From JAGWFU01 sp035534575 (GTDB lineage: Archaea; Micrarchaeota; Micrarchaeia; Micrarchaeales; Micrarchaeaceae), in NCBI GenBank assembly GCA_035534575.1, contig DATLRT010000008.1, positions 1 to 29,370 on the forward strand: a stretch of DNA of 29,370 nt, given 5' to 3'. The notes beneath the pieces are model-generated. The model made no database searches, was not told where the DNA came from, and saw nothing but the letters and a program-made list of their open reading frames with translations. Shown piece by piece: positions 7,124 to 15,107 of the stretch (positions are counted from its first letter, which is position 1; the number at the start of each line of letters is the position of its first letter). The translations under genes were made by a program, and so were the position numbers.

Positions 7124-7996
7124 TTACCTGTTCTGCATCATCGCGCTGATGAAGTGCTCCCCCGCCTTGTAGGAGCTTCTCACAAACGGACCCGCAGCCG
7201 CGTACTTGAATCCCATCTCGAGCGCCTTCTTCTTGTAGAAATCGAACTGTTCGGGTCTCACGTACTCCTTCAGTTCAGCATGACGCTCGCTGGGTCTCAG
7301 GTACTGGCCTATCGCTATGAAGTCCACACCGACTTTCCTAAGATCCTTCATCGCCCCGATGACCTCTTCCTCAGTCTCGCCCATCCCGAGCATCATCGCG
7401 GACTTCGTGTAGCGCTTCGGATCAATCTTCTTTACGTTCTCAAGAACCATGAGCGACTGCTCGTAGTCTGCCCTCCTATCCCTTATCTTTGAAGACAGTG
7501 TTTCCACGGTCTCTATGTTGTGCCCCACCACGTCCGGCTTCGCATCGAGCACGGTGCGCAGGCAACCCGCATCGCCCCTGAAATCCGGTATCAGCACCTC
7601 GACAAGCGTGTTTGGGTTCAGCCGCTTTATCTCCCTGACGCAGCTTGCGAAGTGCGCAGCCCCCTGGTCAGGCAGGTCGTCCCTGCACACCGAAGTAATC
7701 ACTATGTAAGAAAGCCCCCACTTCTTCACCACGTTTGCAAGCTTCATCGGCTCAAGCGAGTCAACGGCGCTGCCCTTTGCGCTCTTCGAGACCGCGCAGA
7801 ATCTGCATCCTCTTGTGCACAGCTCGCCAAGCACCATAAACGTGGCGGTTCCGGTGCTCCAGCAGTCCGTTATGTTCGGGCAGTGGGCCTCGACACACAC
7901 CGTGTGGAGATTGTAAGCGCCTATCGTCTGCTTTATCTCCGCGTACTTCTCCGTTGAGGCCGGCTTTATTGCCAGCCATTCGGGCTTGGGCATCAT
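7124..7996 (-). CDS. lipA: Lipoyl synthase (radical SAM)
   Basis: LipA inserts two sulfurs into octanoyl-lysine on lipoyl domains. Both cluster motifs are present, numbered from the ATG at 7996: auxiliary 4Fe-4S C34-x4-C39-x5-C45, and radical SAM C60-x3-C64-x2-C67. The C-terminal RSSYKAGE provides the conserved Arg-Ser-Ser-Tyr with the serine that ligates the auxiliary cluster. The start at 7996 (or the next ATG at 7993) is chosen because a TATA box at 8021-8031 predicts transcription starting only a few bases upstream. A longer frame to 8053 would lie upstream of that promoter. With the convergent lplBA genes it gives the cell both de novo sulfur insertion and scavenging capacity. Confidence 0.95.
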   Translation of the reverse strand: MMPKPEWLAIKPASTEKYAEIKQTIGAYNLHTVCVEAHCPNITDCWSTGTATFMVLGELCTRGCRFCAVSKSAKGSAVDSLEPMKLANVVKKWGLSYIVITSVCRDDLPDQGAAHFASCVREIKRLNPNTLVEVLIPDFRGDAGCLRTVLDAKPDVVGHNIETVETLSSKIRDRRADYEQSLMVLENVKKIDPKRYTKSAMMLGMGETEEEVIGAMKDLRKVGVDFIAIGQYLRPSERHAELKEYVRPEQFDFYKKKALEMGFKYAAAGPFVRSSYKAGEHFISAMMQNR

Positions 7997-8020
7997 AACA
8001 CCCTTATCTATAATACTGGC

Positions 8021-8031
8021 TAAATTTATAG
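8021..8031 (-). promoter_or_regulatory. TATA box of lipA
   Basis: On the minus strand the sequence reads ctataaattta. Its centre is about 31 bases from the ATG at 7996, predicting a nearly leaderless mRNA. It is back to back with the promoter of the adhesin gene at 8102. Confidence 0.6.
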
Positions 8032-8053
8032 TTTTGCAAATCCGAGGCAACAT

Positions 8054-8066
8054 GAAAGGTATTTAA
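8054..8066 (+). promoter_or_regulatory. BRE/TATA promoter of the second adhesin gene
   Basis: GAAAGGTATTTAA is identical to the 13-mer at 1000-1012 and lies 36 bases before the ATG at 8102. The flanking bases differ, so the conservation points to the core promoter. Confidence 0.75.
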
Positions 8067-8101
8067 TTGTTTTAAACGCATTAATTGCTGGGGCAGTGAG
8101 A

Positions 8102-10669
8102 ATGGCAAAAGCACAATCGGCAATGGAGTACCTCACCACATACGGGTGGGCGATACTCATAGTCGGCGTCATAACGGCCATACTCTACCTCTATTCAACT
8201 ACTCCAACCACTATCGTTCCTGCTTCATGCGTATTCATAAGCGGCGTCTACTGCAACGCAATGGTGATAGGGGTAAACCCGACCACACACGCCACAACAG
8301 TAGCCCTGTTCCTAACAAACTCCCAGCCATATCCGCTCGCCAACCCATACCTGTTTGTCCAGCTCAATGGCGCTAACAGCACCGGCATCTCATGCTCGCC
8401 CCACTACGCGCTGGCCGCGGGTTCGATGGTGTGCATACTTCCTCTCTCTACAAAAACGTCTCTCGGGCAGTTCCTCGCTGGGAGGGCCTATCTCAATGCA
8501 ACATACTGTGGCCTGAATCCGAACTACTCGCACTCAAACCTGTGCAAAGGTTCTCCTAAGGAGACCTATGCAGGTAGGTTCCAATCCCATGTGGAACCCC
8601 TCATAAATACAAATAGCACTATAACATTGACCGTGCAGAACTCAACGCAGCCCGCCAACAACGCGCATGACCCCCTTATCGCAACGGTCAAACTTCTCGG
8701 ATATCCGCTTAGGGGCGCGACGGTAAACTTCACCACAAACTCAATAGGATACACTATTTCCCCCAACTACACGACCACCAACACCACTGGCAAGGCGCTC
8801 AGCGCAATATGGGGGTCCAAGACGGGGAACGTGGTGGTCACCGCCTCGTACGCGGGACTCAACGCCACGGCCAACATAGTATTCATACCGGCGTTCAACG
8901 TAAGGTTCAACGTGAACTGGCCCTACTGCTCGTCAGCAGGGCAGATCATAACCATTGACGGAATAGGATACACCTGCCCCCAGCTCTCATCTTCGACCGT
9001 CTCCTGGGGATCAGGAACTGTGCACAGCTGCGACATCAACAACCCCGTGATAGTCAACTCATTGATAAGGGGCCAGTGCAGCATAACATCTGGGTCAGTG
9101 GGTTCCACATGCACCGCAAACTCCAACACCACAATAACGATCAACTGCACATCGCAGTACTATCTCACTATGGCAGCGGGCACTGGCGGCAGCGTCTTGC
9201 CCGCGAGCAACTGGTACAACTCAAACACGATTGTGCCTATCAGCCAGTCCGCAAACTCCGGATTCCAGTTCAACGGATGGACGGGAACAGGCACGGTATC
9301 CTACACCGGCGCATCATCATCCGCGTCGGTCACAATGAACTCGCCGGTAAGCGAGACATCATCTTACGTGACCAACGTCGTGTTCACCGAGTCGGGACTG
9401 CCGGGCGGAACTTCATGGGCAGTGACCCTTAACGGCAACACGCTCTCATCGACCGGCACATCGATAACGTTCACCAACATTGTCCCTGGCAGCTACTCTT
9501 GGAGCACAGCATCGGCGATATCCTGCGGAACGGGATGCCAATACCTTGCATCAGCCTCTTCAGGCAACATATCTACGCTTTCAGGCTCCACCTCGCAACC
9601 GCTTACTTACGCCACCCAATACTACCTAACAATGTCCGCGTCCACCGGTGGCACAGTGTCACCCTCCAGCGAATGGGTCAACTCCGGGGCACAGGTAACG
9701 ATAACCGCATCCCCGACCCCAGGATACTACCTTTCCGGATGGGCAGGATCGGGTTCAGGGTCGTACACCGGAACACTGACTTCCACGGGAGTGGCCATCT
9801 CAGGCCCGATAAGCGAAAGCGCAACATTCGTCCCAGGCTATCCGGTCACATTCCAGGAGACCGGGCTCCCAGCCGGCAGCTTATGGTCTACCACATTCAA
9901 CGGCCAGCAGAAGTCCACCACCAACGGCACCATAGTGTTCACCAATATCCAAACCGGCAGCTACCCGTGGAGCACCAGCTCATCGGTATCCTGCGGTACC
10001 GGTTGCCAATACTATGCACCCACCTCATCAGGCACCCTTAGCGTATCCGGAGCCACGAACCAGCAGGTTACCTATGGCACTCAGTACTACCTCACTATGC
10101 AAGCAAGCGGCGGCAGCGTGAGCCCATCAAGCTCATGGTATGCATCGGGCAGCACGGTGGGCATAAGCGCATCCGCATCCTCAGGCTATGTGTTCTCAAG
10201 CTGGTCAGGTTCCGGTACCGGCTCCTACTCCGGCACAAGCCCGCAGGCTACGGTTACCATGAGCTCCGCAATAACCGAGACGGCTAGCTTCACCCAGGTC
10301 CCGCAGTCCTACTACTGGGACTACTCCGGCACCTCTGCCAGCTACGGGCCCTTCGGCGCGCTGGGCTCAAGCTGCACCGACTACTTCTACTCCGGGCCCA
10401 ACTGCAGCGGCGCTCAGACATCGACGGCAACAAACGTATACTGCGTGCCCGCAGGGGGAGAGACTACCGGGTGCGTGGGCCAGAATCAGGGCGCATACTG
10501 CGCAGGCTCGGGGGCTTGCTACCAGGCGGTGCTGGGCATATGTTACCCCTTCAACTACTACGGATCTGGATGCCCATGGCCCGACTATTGCCAGTGGTAC
10601 GGATCAGGCAACACGGGCTCATGCATAGGCTACGTATGCAGCCCCACGAGCGGATGCATAAACAAGTGA
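8102..10669 (+). CDS. Giant adhesin-like surface protein with class III signal peptide, InlB-type repeats and cysteine-rich C-terminus
   Basis: The protein has 855 residues from the ATG at 8102; an in-frame GTG two codons upstream is possible. It starts with the same class III signal (MAKAQSAMEYLTTYGWAIL) as the paralogue at 1047. A Big-1-like Ig domain lies near residues 193-270. It is followed by three divergent InlB B-repeat units starting near 350, 505 and 660, alternating with two Ig-like modules (TESGLPGGTSW near 424 and QETGLPAGSLW near 580). From about residue 733 the sequence changes to a Tyr/Gly-rich tail of roughly 120 residues with 12 cysteines, probably a disulfide-bonded tip domain. 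N-glycosylation sequons are frequent. A surface-adhesion or envelope role is inferred; the repeats are known mainly from bacterial and archaeal cell-surface proteins. Confidence 0.9.
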   Translation: MAKAQSAMEYLTTYGWAILIVGVITAILYLYSTTPTTIVPASCVFISGVYCNAMVIGVNPTTHATTVALFLTNSQPYPLANPYLFVQLNGANSTGISCSPHYALAAGSMVCILPLSTKTSLGQFLAGRAYLNATYCGLNPNYSHSNLCKGSPKETYAGRFQSHVEPLINTNSTITLTVQNSTQPANNAHDPLIATVKLLGYPLRGATVNFTTNSIGYTISPNYTTTNTTGKALSAIWGSKTGNVVVTASYAGLNATANIVFIPAFNVRFNVNWPYCSSAGQIITIDGIGYTCPQLSSSTVSWGSGTVHSCDINNPVIVNSLIRGQCSITSGSVGSTCTANSNTTITINCTSQYYLTMAAGTGGSVLPASNWYNSNTIVPISQSANSGFQFNGWTGTGTVSYTGASSSASVTMNSPVSETSSYVTNVVFTESGLPGGTSWAVTLNGNTLSSTGTSITFTNIVPGSYSWSTASAISCGTGCQYLASASSGNISTLSGSTSQPLTYATQYYLTMSASTGGTVSPSSEWVNSGAQVTITASPTPGYYLSGWAGSGSGSYTGTLTSTGVAISGPISESATFVPGYPVTFQETGLPAGSLWSTTFNGQQKSTTNGTIVFTNIQTGSYPWSTSSSVSCGTGCQYYAPTSSGTLSVSGATNQQVTYGTQYYLTMQASGGSVSPSSSWYASGSTVGISASASSGYVFSSWSGSGTGSYSGTSPQATVTMSSAITETASFTQVPQSYYWDYSGTSASYGPFGALGSSCTDYFYSGPNCSGAQTSTATNVYCVPAGGETTGCVGQNQGAYCAGSGACYQAVLGICYPFNYYGSGCPWPDYCQWYGSGNTGSCIGYVCSPTSGCINK

Positions 10670-10678
10670 CGTGATCAC

Positions 10679-11356
10679 ATGAAGAGCAATCTCATAATAC
10701 TACCATTATTGGCACTGGCACTGGCAGGGGTGGCAATGTCACAAACTGCCTCCTCCAACTCCAGCGTCTCTTTGTACCCTATCTTCCCAAACCTCACGAT
10801 ACACCTAAACATACCGAACTATACGACGCCGGTCAATCCATCAGGGCTCATGGCTTCCACAAGCATGCGCGTCACCGGAGGCACGGGCGCCAACAATACT
10901 TACCTTCAAGTAATCGGGGGCAATTCGCTATCCCTACAAAACGTCAATGTGGTACTGTCCGTAACAAGCGGCATTTCACCGTTCAATTCCGTAGCGATAC
11001 TAGGCATAACCCCGGCCACAAGGTCCGGTATCTACAACATAACGATAGCGGCCACGAACGGCGGAGCGCAGGGAAATACTGTGCTGCATCTTCATGTGCT
11101 CAATCCCACCAACGTCACCTTCCTTTACGGTAACGACAGCAACGTGCCCAGCCTCGCTCAGGCAAGCGCGGAGATGAACATGTCCATGGCTAGCATGTAT
11201 CCATCTACTACTACCATGCCAGCGACATCAACGGCGGCCCAGCAAGTCCTGCCGCCACAGCAGGGCGCGCACCAGGTGTACTACTACCTTGCCGCAATAC
11301 TGGCACTCATAGCGATAGCGGCCATAGCGTTTGTGCTAATGCGCCGCAGAAGATAG
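10679..11356 (+). CDS. Type I membrane protein with Sec signal peptide and C-terminal anchor
   Basis: The 225-residue product begins with a Sec signal (MKSNLIILPLLALALAGVAMS). A beta-rich ectodomain with N-glycosylation sites follows (about 25-150), then a Met/Ser/Thr/Pro/Gln-rich stalk (about 160-198), one membrane helix (about 199-220) and the stop-transfer tail RRRR. The family is unknown. It starts 9 bases after the adhesin stop with GTGAT three bases before the ATG, so it is the second gene of that operon. Since the adhesin has only an N-terminal anchor, this protein may serve as its membrane-bound partner; that is inference. Confidence 0.85.
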   Translation: MKSNLIILPLLALALAGVAMSQTASSNSSVSLYPIFPNLTIHLNIPNYTTPVNPSGLMASTSMRVTGGTGANNTYLQVIGGNSLSLQNVNVVLSVTSGISPFNSVAILGITPATRSGIYNITIAATNGGAQGNTVLHLHVLNPTNVTFLYGNDSNVPSLAQASAEMNMSMASMYPSTTTMPATSTAAQQVLPPQQGAHQVYYYLAAILALIAIAAIAFVLMRRRR

Positions 11357-11379
11357 TCCCTACCGAATCTTGTGCTACC

Positions 11380-11387
11380 TTTATATT
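11380..11387 (+). promoter_or_regulatory. TATA box of cysS
   Basis: tttatatt lies 35-42 bases before the cysS ATG at 11422, in the 65-base gap after the surface operon. This predicts a leader of about 12 bases. Confidence 0.6.
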
Positions 11388-11421
11388 CGTTTCAAAATAA
11401 GTTATAGGGAATCGGGATCGT

Positions 11422-12858
11422 ATGCCGCTCACTTTCTACAACACGCTGACCAGGTCAAAGGAGGCCTTCACTCCGATGAGCGGAAAGAAGGTGAATATGT
11501 TCGTATGCGGTCAGACGGTGTACGACGATGCCCATCTGGGCCACGCCAAGACCTACATAAGCTTCGACATAGTGGCCAGGTGGCTGAAGCACGAGGGCTA
11601 TGAGCTGACCTACATACAGAACATCACCGACATTGACGACAAGATAATAAAGAGGGCGCAGGAGAGGAAGATGGATCCGCTCCACCTAGCCCGCGAGTTC
11701 GAGAAGCGCTTCATGGAGGACATGGAGAAGATTGGGGTAAGGCAGAACGTAACCAAGTACCCCCGCTCTTACGATTACATAAACGAGATAAGGGAGCAGA
11801 TACAGGCCCTTATCGACAACAACCTCGCGTATCACCTTGACGGGGACGTGTACTTTGATGTGGCGAGGTTTCCGGGCTACACCAAGTTGTCTGGAATGAA
11901 GATAGACGAGCTTGAGAATCACAGGGTGGAGCCCAAGGAGGGCAAGAGGCATGTCTACGACTTCGCGCTCTGGAAGGCTGCAAAGGAAGGGGAGCCATCG
12001 TGGAAAATAATGTTGAACTACAACGCAGCGTCACTTGAGCTCTCCGGAAGGCCGGGCTGGCACATAGAGGACACGGCGATAACGCACGCAATTTTTGGTC
12101 CCCAGTACGACCTCCATGGCGGCGCGAGCGAACTCACCTTCCCGCACCACACCAACGAGATAGCGCAGTCCGAGGGCGCCTACGGCAAGGCGCCGTTCGT
12201 CAAGTACTGGCTGCACTCAGGAGTGCTAAACATTGGCGGAGTCAAGATGAGCAAGAGCCTCAAGAATTTCATAACGATAAGGCAGGTGCTCGAGAGCTCC
12301 GAGCCCGAGGCACTCAGGCTGTTCTTCGCGTCAACGCACTACAGGAAGGAGATAAACTACACCGAGGAGCTTATGAAGGCGGAGAAGAGGAAGCTCAATT
12401 ACCTCTACGCCTCAATGGGCATAATTCACAACATAAAAGAGGTTGAAAAGTCGGGCTCGGACGATGAGATAAACAACCTGTCGGACAGGTTCACCTCCGA
12501 GTTCGCCGCGGCGATGAACGATGACCTCAACACATCGCTTGCGATGACAAAACTTCTGCTAACCATAGGGGAGATAAGGAAGATCTCGGAGGCCAACGGA
12601 GAGATTGGAAAGTTCGCAAAGGCCAATGCGCTCAAGGCGATACTGGACAGCTGTGGTGTAATCGGAATACTCGGCAGCGACAGGTACCAGGATAAAATAC
12701 CGCACGAGGTCCAATCGCTGATAAAGCAGCGGGAGACTCTGAGATCAGAGAAAAAGTTCGAGGAGTCGGACGCCATAAGGGCGAAGATAAAGGCCGACCA
12801 CGGCATAGAGATTGAGGACACCGAATACGGGACCCTTTGGCACAAGGGAGGCTACTGA
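11422..12858 (+). CDS. cysS: Cysteinyl-tRNA synthetase
   Basis: Class I synthetase, 478 aa, charging tRNA-Cys. Visible motifs are HLGH (38-41, HIGH signature), KMSKS (275-279), and a C-terminal helical anticodon-binding region with a short tail. By spacing, the Zn site of bacterial CysRS (C28, C209, H234, E238 in E. coli) maps to C29, D217, H242 and E246. One Cys ligand is therefore replaced by Asp in GRPGWHIEDTA. The segment before GRPGWH also differs from the usual PWG-x-GRPGWH. It has its own TATA box, and its 3' end overlaps the convergent gene by 7 bases. Confidence 0.96.
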   Translation: MPLTFYNTLTRSKEAFTPMSGKKVNMFVCGQTVYDDAHLGHAKTYISFDIVARWLKHEGYELTYIQNITDIDDKIIKRAQERKMDPLHLAREFEKRFMEDMEKIGVRQNVTKYPRSYDYINEIREQIQALIDNNLAYHLDGDVYFDVARFPGYTKLSGMKIDELENHRVEPKEGKRHVYDFALWKAAKEGEPSWKIMLNYNAASLELSGRPGWHIEDTAITHAIFGPQYDLHGGASELTFPHHTNEIAQSEGAYGKAPFVKYWLHSGVLNIGGVKMSKSLKNFITIRQVLESSEPEALRLFFASTHYRKEINYTEELMKAEKRKLNYLYASMGIIHNIKEVEKSGSDDEINNLSDRFTSEFAAAMNDDLNTSLAMTKLLLTIGEIRKISEANGEIGKFAKANALKAILDSCGVIGILGSDRYQDKIPHEVQSLIKQRETLRSEKKFEESDAIRAKIKADHGIEIEDTEYGTLWHKGGY

Positions 12859-13364
12859 GCGGGCTCGGAGCCGTCCTTCTTCTCCATCATCTTCTTGCCC
12901 AGCTCTATCCTGTTTTCTATCTCGGTGGATATCTTCTGTATGTCCTCCGGCTTCATCACCTTCTCCAGTATGTACTTGGAGTAGTTGAGCGACATCTGTG
13001 ACAAATCCATCAAGTACTTCTGCAGGTCTCCTGGCCTCATCACTATCTCCTTGTGCGGTCTCAGGACCTCAACTCCCGCAGGGGAGTAGTTGAACGCAAT
13101 GTTGGCTAGAGGGAAGAAGTTGTCAGTAAGCACGGTAACCGTCGCGTTTGTTATGAAAAGCCCGTCCTTCTCAAGCGGCTCGTCTATCATTCCGTAGCAG
13201 TAGATGACGCCCTTCTCCTTGAGCAGGCGCTGGTTTATCAGGTCCACGAGAAGCGGCTGCAGCTTGTCCTTCTCCTTGTTCTGCATGTCGAAGTACAGCT
13301 TAGCCTGCACCCCTCCCTTCGCCACATGCTCGTCCGTTACCCTCTCAAGTTCGGTCTTTGCCAT
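12852..13364 (-). CDS. Conserved-looking archaeal protein of unknown function
   Basis: The product is a 170-residue soluble protein: a mixed alpha/beta N-terminal two thirds (about 10-110) followed by a helical, highly charged C-terminus (about 115-165, many Lys and Glu). No signal peptide, membrane helix or metal motif is visible and I do not recognise the family. It begins 6 bases after the hisS stop on the same strand, so it is in the hisS operon, and its last 7 bases overlap the cysS end. The context hints at translation or tRNA-related work, but the sequence gives no direct evidence. Confidence 0.85.
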   Translation of the reverse strand: MAKTELERVTDEHVAKGGVQAKLYFDMQNKEKDKLQPLLVDLINQRLLKEKGVIYCYGMIDEPLEKDGLFITNATVTVLTDNFFPLANIAFNYSPAGVEVLRPHKEIVMRPGDLQKYLMDLSQMSLNYSKYILEKVMKPEDIQKISTEIENRIELGKKMMEKKDGSEPAQ

Positions 13365-13370
13365 CTGAAT

Positions 13371-14651
13371 CTATCCCTTTTCAATAATCTGTACAGCCTC
13401 ATCTATATTAAGCGTGAGCTCCTCCCCGTTTATCATGTTTCTCAGCTTCACCTTCTGCGAGCTCTGCTCAACGTCCCCGAGTATTAGCGCGTACTTCACC
13501 TTTATCGAGCTAGCGTATGCCATCTGGTTCGCAAGGTTCCTTGATGCGAGGTTGATGTCGGTAGGTATCCCAGAGGCCCTCAGCTTGTTGGCGACCTGCA
13601 GCGCGTAGGCGTAGTTGACATCCTTCACGTGCATCACGAAGGCCTTCGCATAAGTGTACTGGGGCGATGATGAGAAGCCCATGTGGTCCAGTATCCTGTC
13701 CACGCCCATGGCGACCCCAACCGCTGGAATCGACTTGCCGTTGTTGTAAACGCCGATGAGGTTGTCATACCGTCCTCCGCTACCGAACGAGACGCTTGAG
13801 TCCTCCCCGGCTATCTTGCACTCGAATATTATCCCCGTGTAGTAATCGATGCCCCTCATCACAGAGAAGTTGAGGTTTATCTTGCCCTTAAGCCCGTAGG
13901 CTTTGAGCAGCTCCATGACTGCTTTCAAGTCTCCGCTCTCTTTGCTCTCTCCTAGTATTCCCTTTATGTAATCAAGCTTCTGCTCGTTGGTGCCCCCCCT
14001 CGAGGCGAAGCCCATTACCTGGTCGACCACCTCGTTGGCGAGCCCCAGGCCCTTCACTATGTCGGAAACCTTACCCTCGCCCAGCTTCTCCATCTTGTCG
14101 ATGGCCCTGAACACCTCGATTATCTTTTCCTTGGGCACCCCGAACTTCTCGAACACCATGTCAGCGACGCTCCTGTCGTTAACGTCCACCGTGTAATCGT
14201 CTATCCCCACAGCCTCCAGCACGAGCCCGGCCGCTGCTATGACCTCGGCATCGGCACGCGTCTTCTCTCCGCCTATTATGTCGGCGTCAACCTGTGTGAA
14301 CTCCCTGTACCTCAGCTTCTGAGGTTCGTCCCTCCTCCAGACCTTGCCCGTGTAGTACCTCTTGAAAGGAAGCGGCAGCTCCTGGTGCATGGCCATATAC
14401 CTTGCGAGCGAGATGGTATTGTCGTACCTGAGCCCGAGATCCTTGTCATCAAGGGTGTAGATAAGCTTGCTGTCCTCCCCTATGGCGTTCTTGGCGTTGA
14501 GCACCGCCATAGACTCGAAGGTAGGGGTGTCTATAGTGAGGAAGCCCATTACCCTGAGAACGCTCTCCATCTTGGCGATGGCCCCATTCCTGAAGAGGGC
14601 CTCGTTGGGCATCAGGTCCCTCACGCCCCGGGGGAACGGGATATTCGCCAT
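13371..14651 (-). CDS. hisS: Histidyl-tRNA synthetase
   Basis: Class II synthetase, 426 aa, charging tRNA-His. Visible are LRYDNT (74-79), motif 2 with the ATP-binding Arg (YYTGKVWRRDEPQKLRYREF, 99-118), the histidine-specific RGIDYYTG (266-273) and motif 3 GVAMGVDRI (312-320). A C-terminal anticodon-binding domain follows (about 335-426). Length is normal for the archaeal form. A likely TATA sequence (cttttatcc on minus, near 14680-14688) lies in the 42-base gap downstream of trxA. Confidence 0.96.
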   Translation of the reverse strand: MANIPFPRGVRDLMPNEALFRNGAIAKMESVLRVMGFLTIDTPTFESMAVLNAKNAIGEDSKLIYTLDDKDLGLRYDNTISLARYMAMHQELPLPFKRYYTGKVWRRDEPQKLRYREFTQVDADIIGGEKTRADAEVIAAAGLVLEAVGIDDYTVDVNDRSVADMVFEKFGVPKEKIIEVFRAIDKMEKLGEGKVSDIVKGLGLANEVVDQVMGFASRGGTNEQKLDYIKGILGESKESGDLKAVMELLKAYGLKGKINLNFSVMRGIDYYTGIIFECKIAGEDSSVSFGSGGRYDNLIGVYNNGKSIPAVGVAMGVDRILDHMGFSSSPQYTYAKAFVMHVKDVNYAYALQVANKLRASGIPTDINLASRNLANQMAYASSIKVKYALILGDVEQSSQKVKLRNMINGEELTLNIDEAVQIIEKG

Positions 14652-14693
14652 AAACTCACAATTCAGTTAAAAAGAGAAGGGATAAAAGCAGAT

Positions 14694-15014
14694 CTACATG
14701 TTCTTGTTGATCCACTTTGTGAGCGCATCCTTCGATATAGCGCCCACGTTCATCGCCTTTATCTCTCCATGTTCAATCAGCAGCGTCGTCGGTATGCTCA
14801 TTACGTTGAACTTCCCTACCAGTCTCTCATTGTCATCAGCATTTATCTTTACGAACTTTATCTTTCCCTCGAACTCCTTTGCAACCTCGTCGATTACCGG
14901 GGAGTACATCCTGCAGGGTCCGCACCACTCGGCCCATATGTCCACTATGACGGGTTTGTCGGACTTTATGACTACGGTGTCGAATTCAGCCTCGTTAACA
15001 TCAATTACGCTCAT
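14694..15014 (-). CDS. trxA: Thioredoxin
   Basis: The 106-residue protein has the WCGPC redox site (Cys31, Cys34), the buried Asp25 and the cis-Pro loop SIPT, all as in classical thioredoxins. It is cytoplasmic (no signal peptide) and reduces protein disulfides. A GCGAT ribosome-binding element ends three bases before the ATG, and a TATA box with a neighbouring palindrome lies upstream (15038-15060). It is followed by hisS after 42 bases. Confidence 0.96.
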   Translation of the reverse strand: MSVIDVNEAEFDTVVIKSDKPVIVDIWAEWCGPCRMYSPVIDEVAKEFEGKIKFVKINADDNERLVGKFNVMSIPTTLLIEHGEIKAMNVGAISKDALTKWINKNM

Positions 15015-15037
15015 CTTATCGCCTATCCAGAAATATT

Positions 15038-15060
15038 ATGCCCATATGGGTATAAATAGA
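15038..15060 (-). promoter_or_regulatory. trxA promoter with a palindromic operator candidate
   Basis: The TATA box tctatttata (minus strand, 15051-15060) directly abuts the perfect palindrome CCCATATGGG (15041-15050). The palindrome extends imperfectly to 16 bases (15038-15053). It occupies the space between TATA box and predicted start site, where a bound repressor would block transcription. The operator role is inferred. Confidence 0.45.
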
Positions 15061-15107
15061 TTATCTTGCCCTTCCATGCCCTTTTGGGATTTTCTGCCGT
15101 GATGCCC

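Noticed and set aside
14385..15059. 224-codon plus-strand ORF opposite hisS and trxA
   Set aside because: It lies antisense to two certain genes and has no family character.
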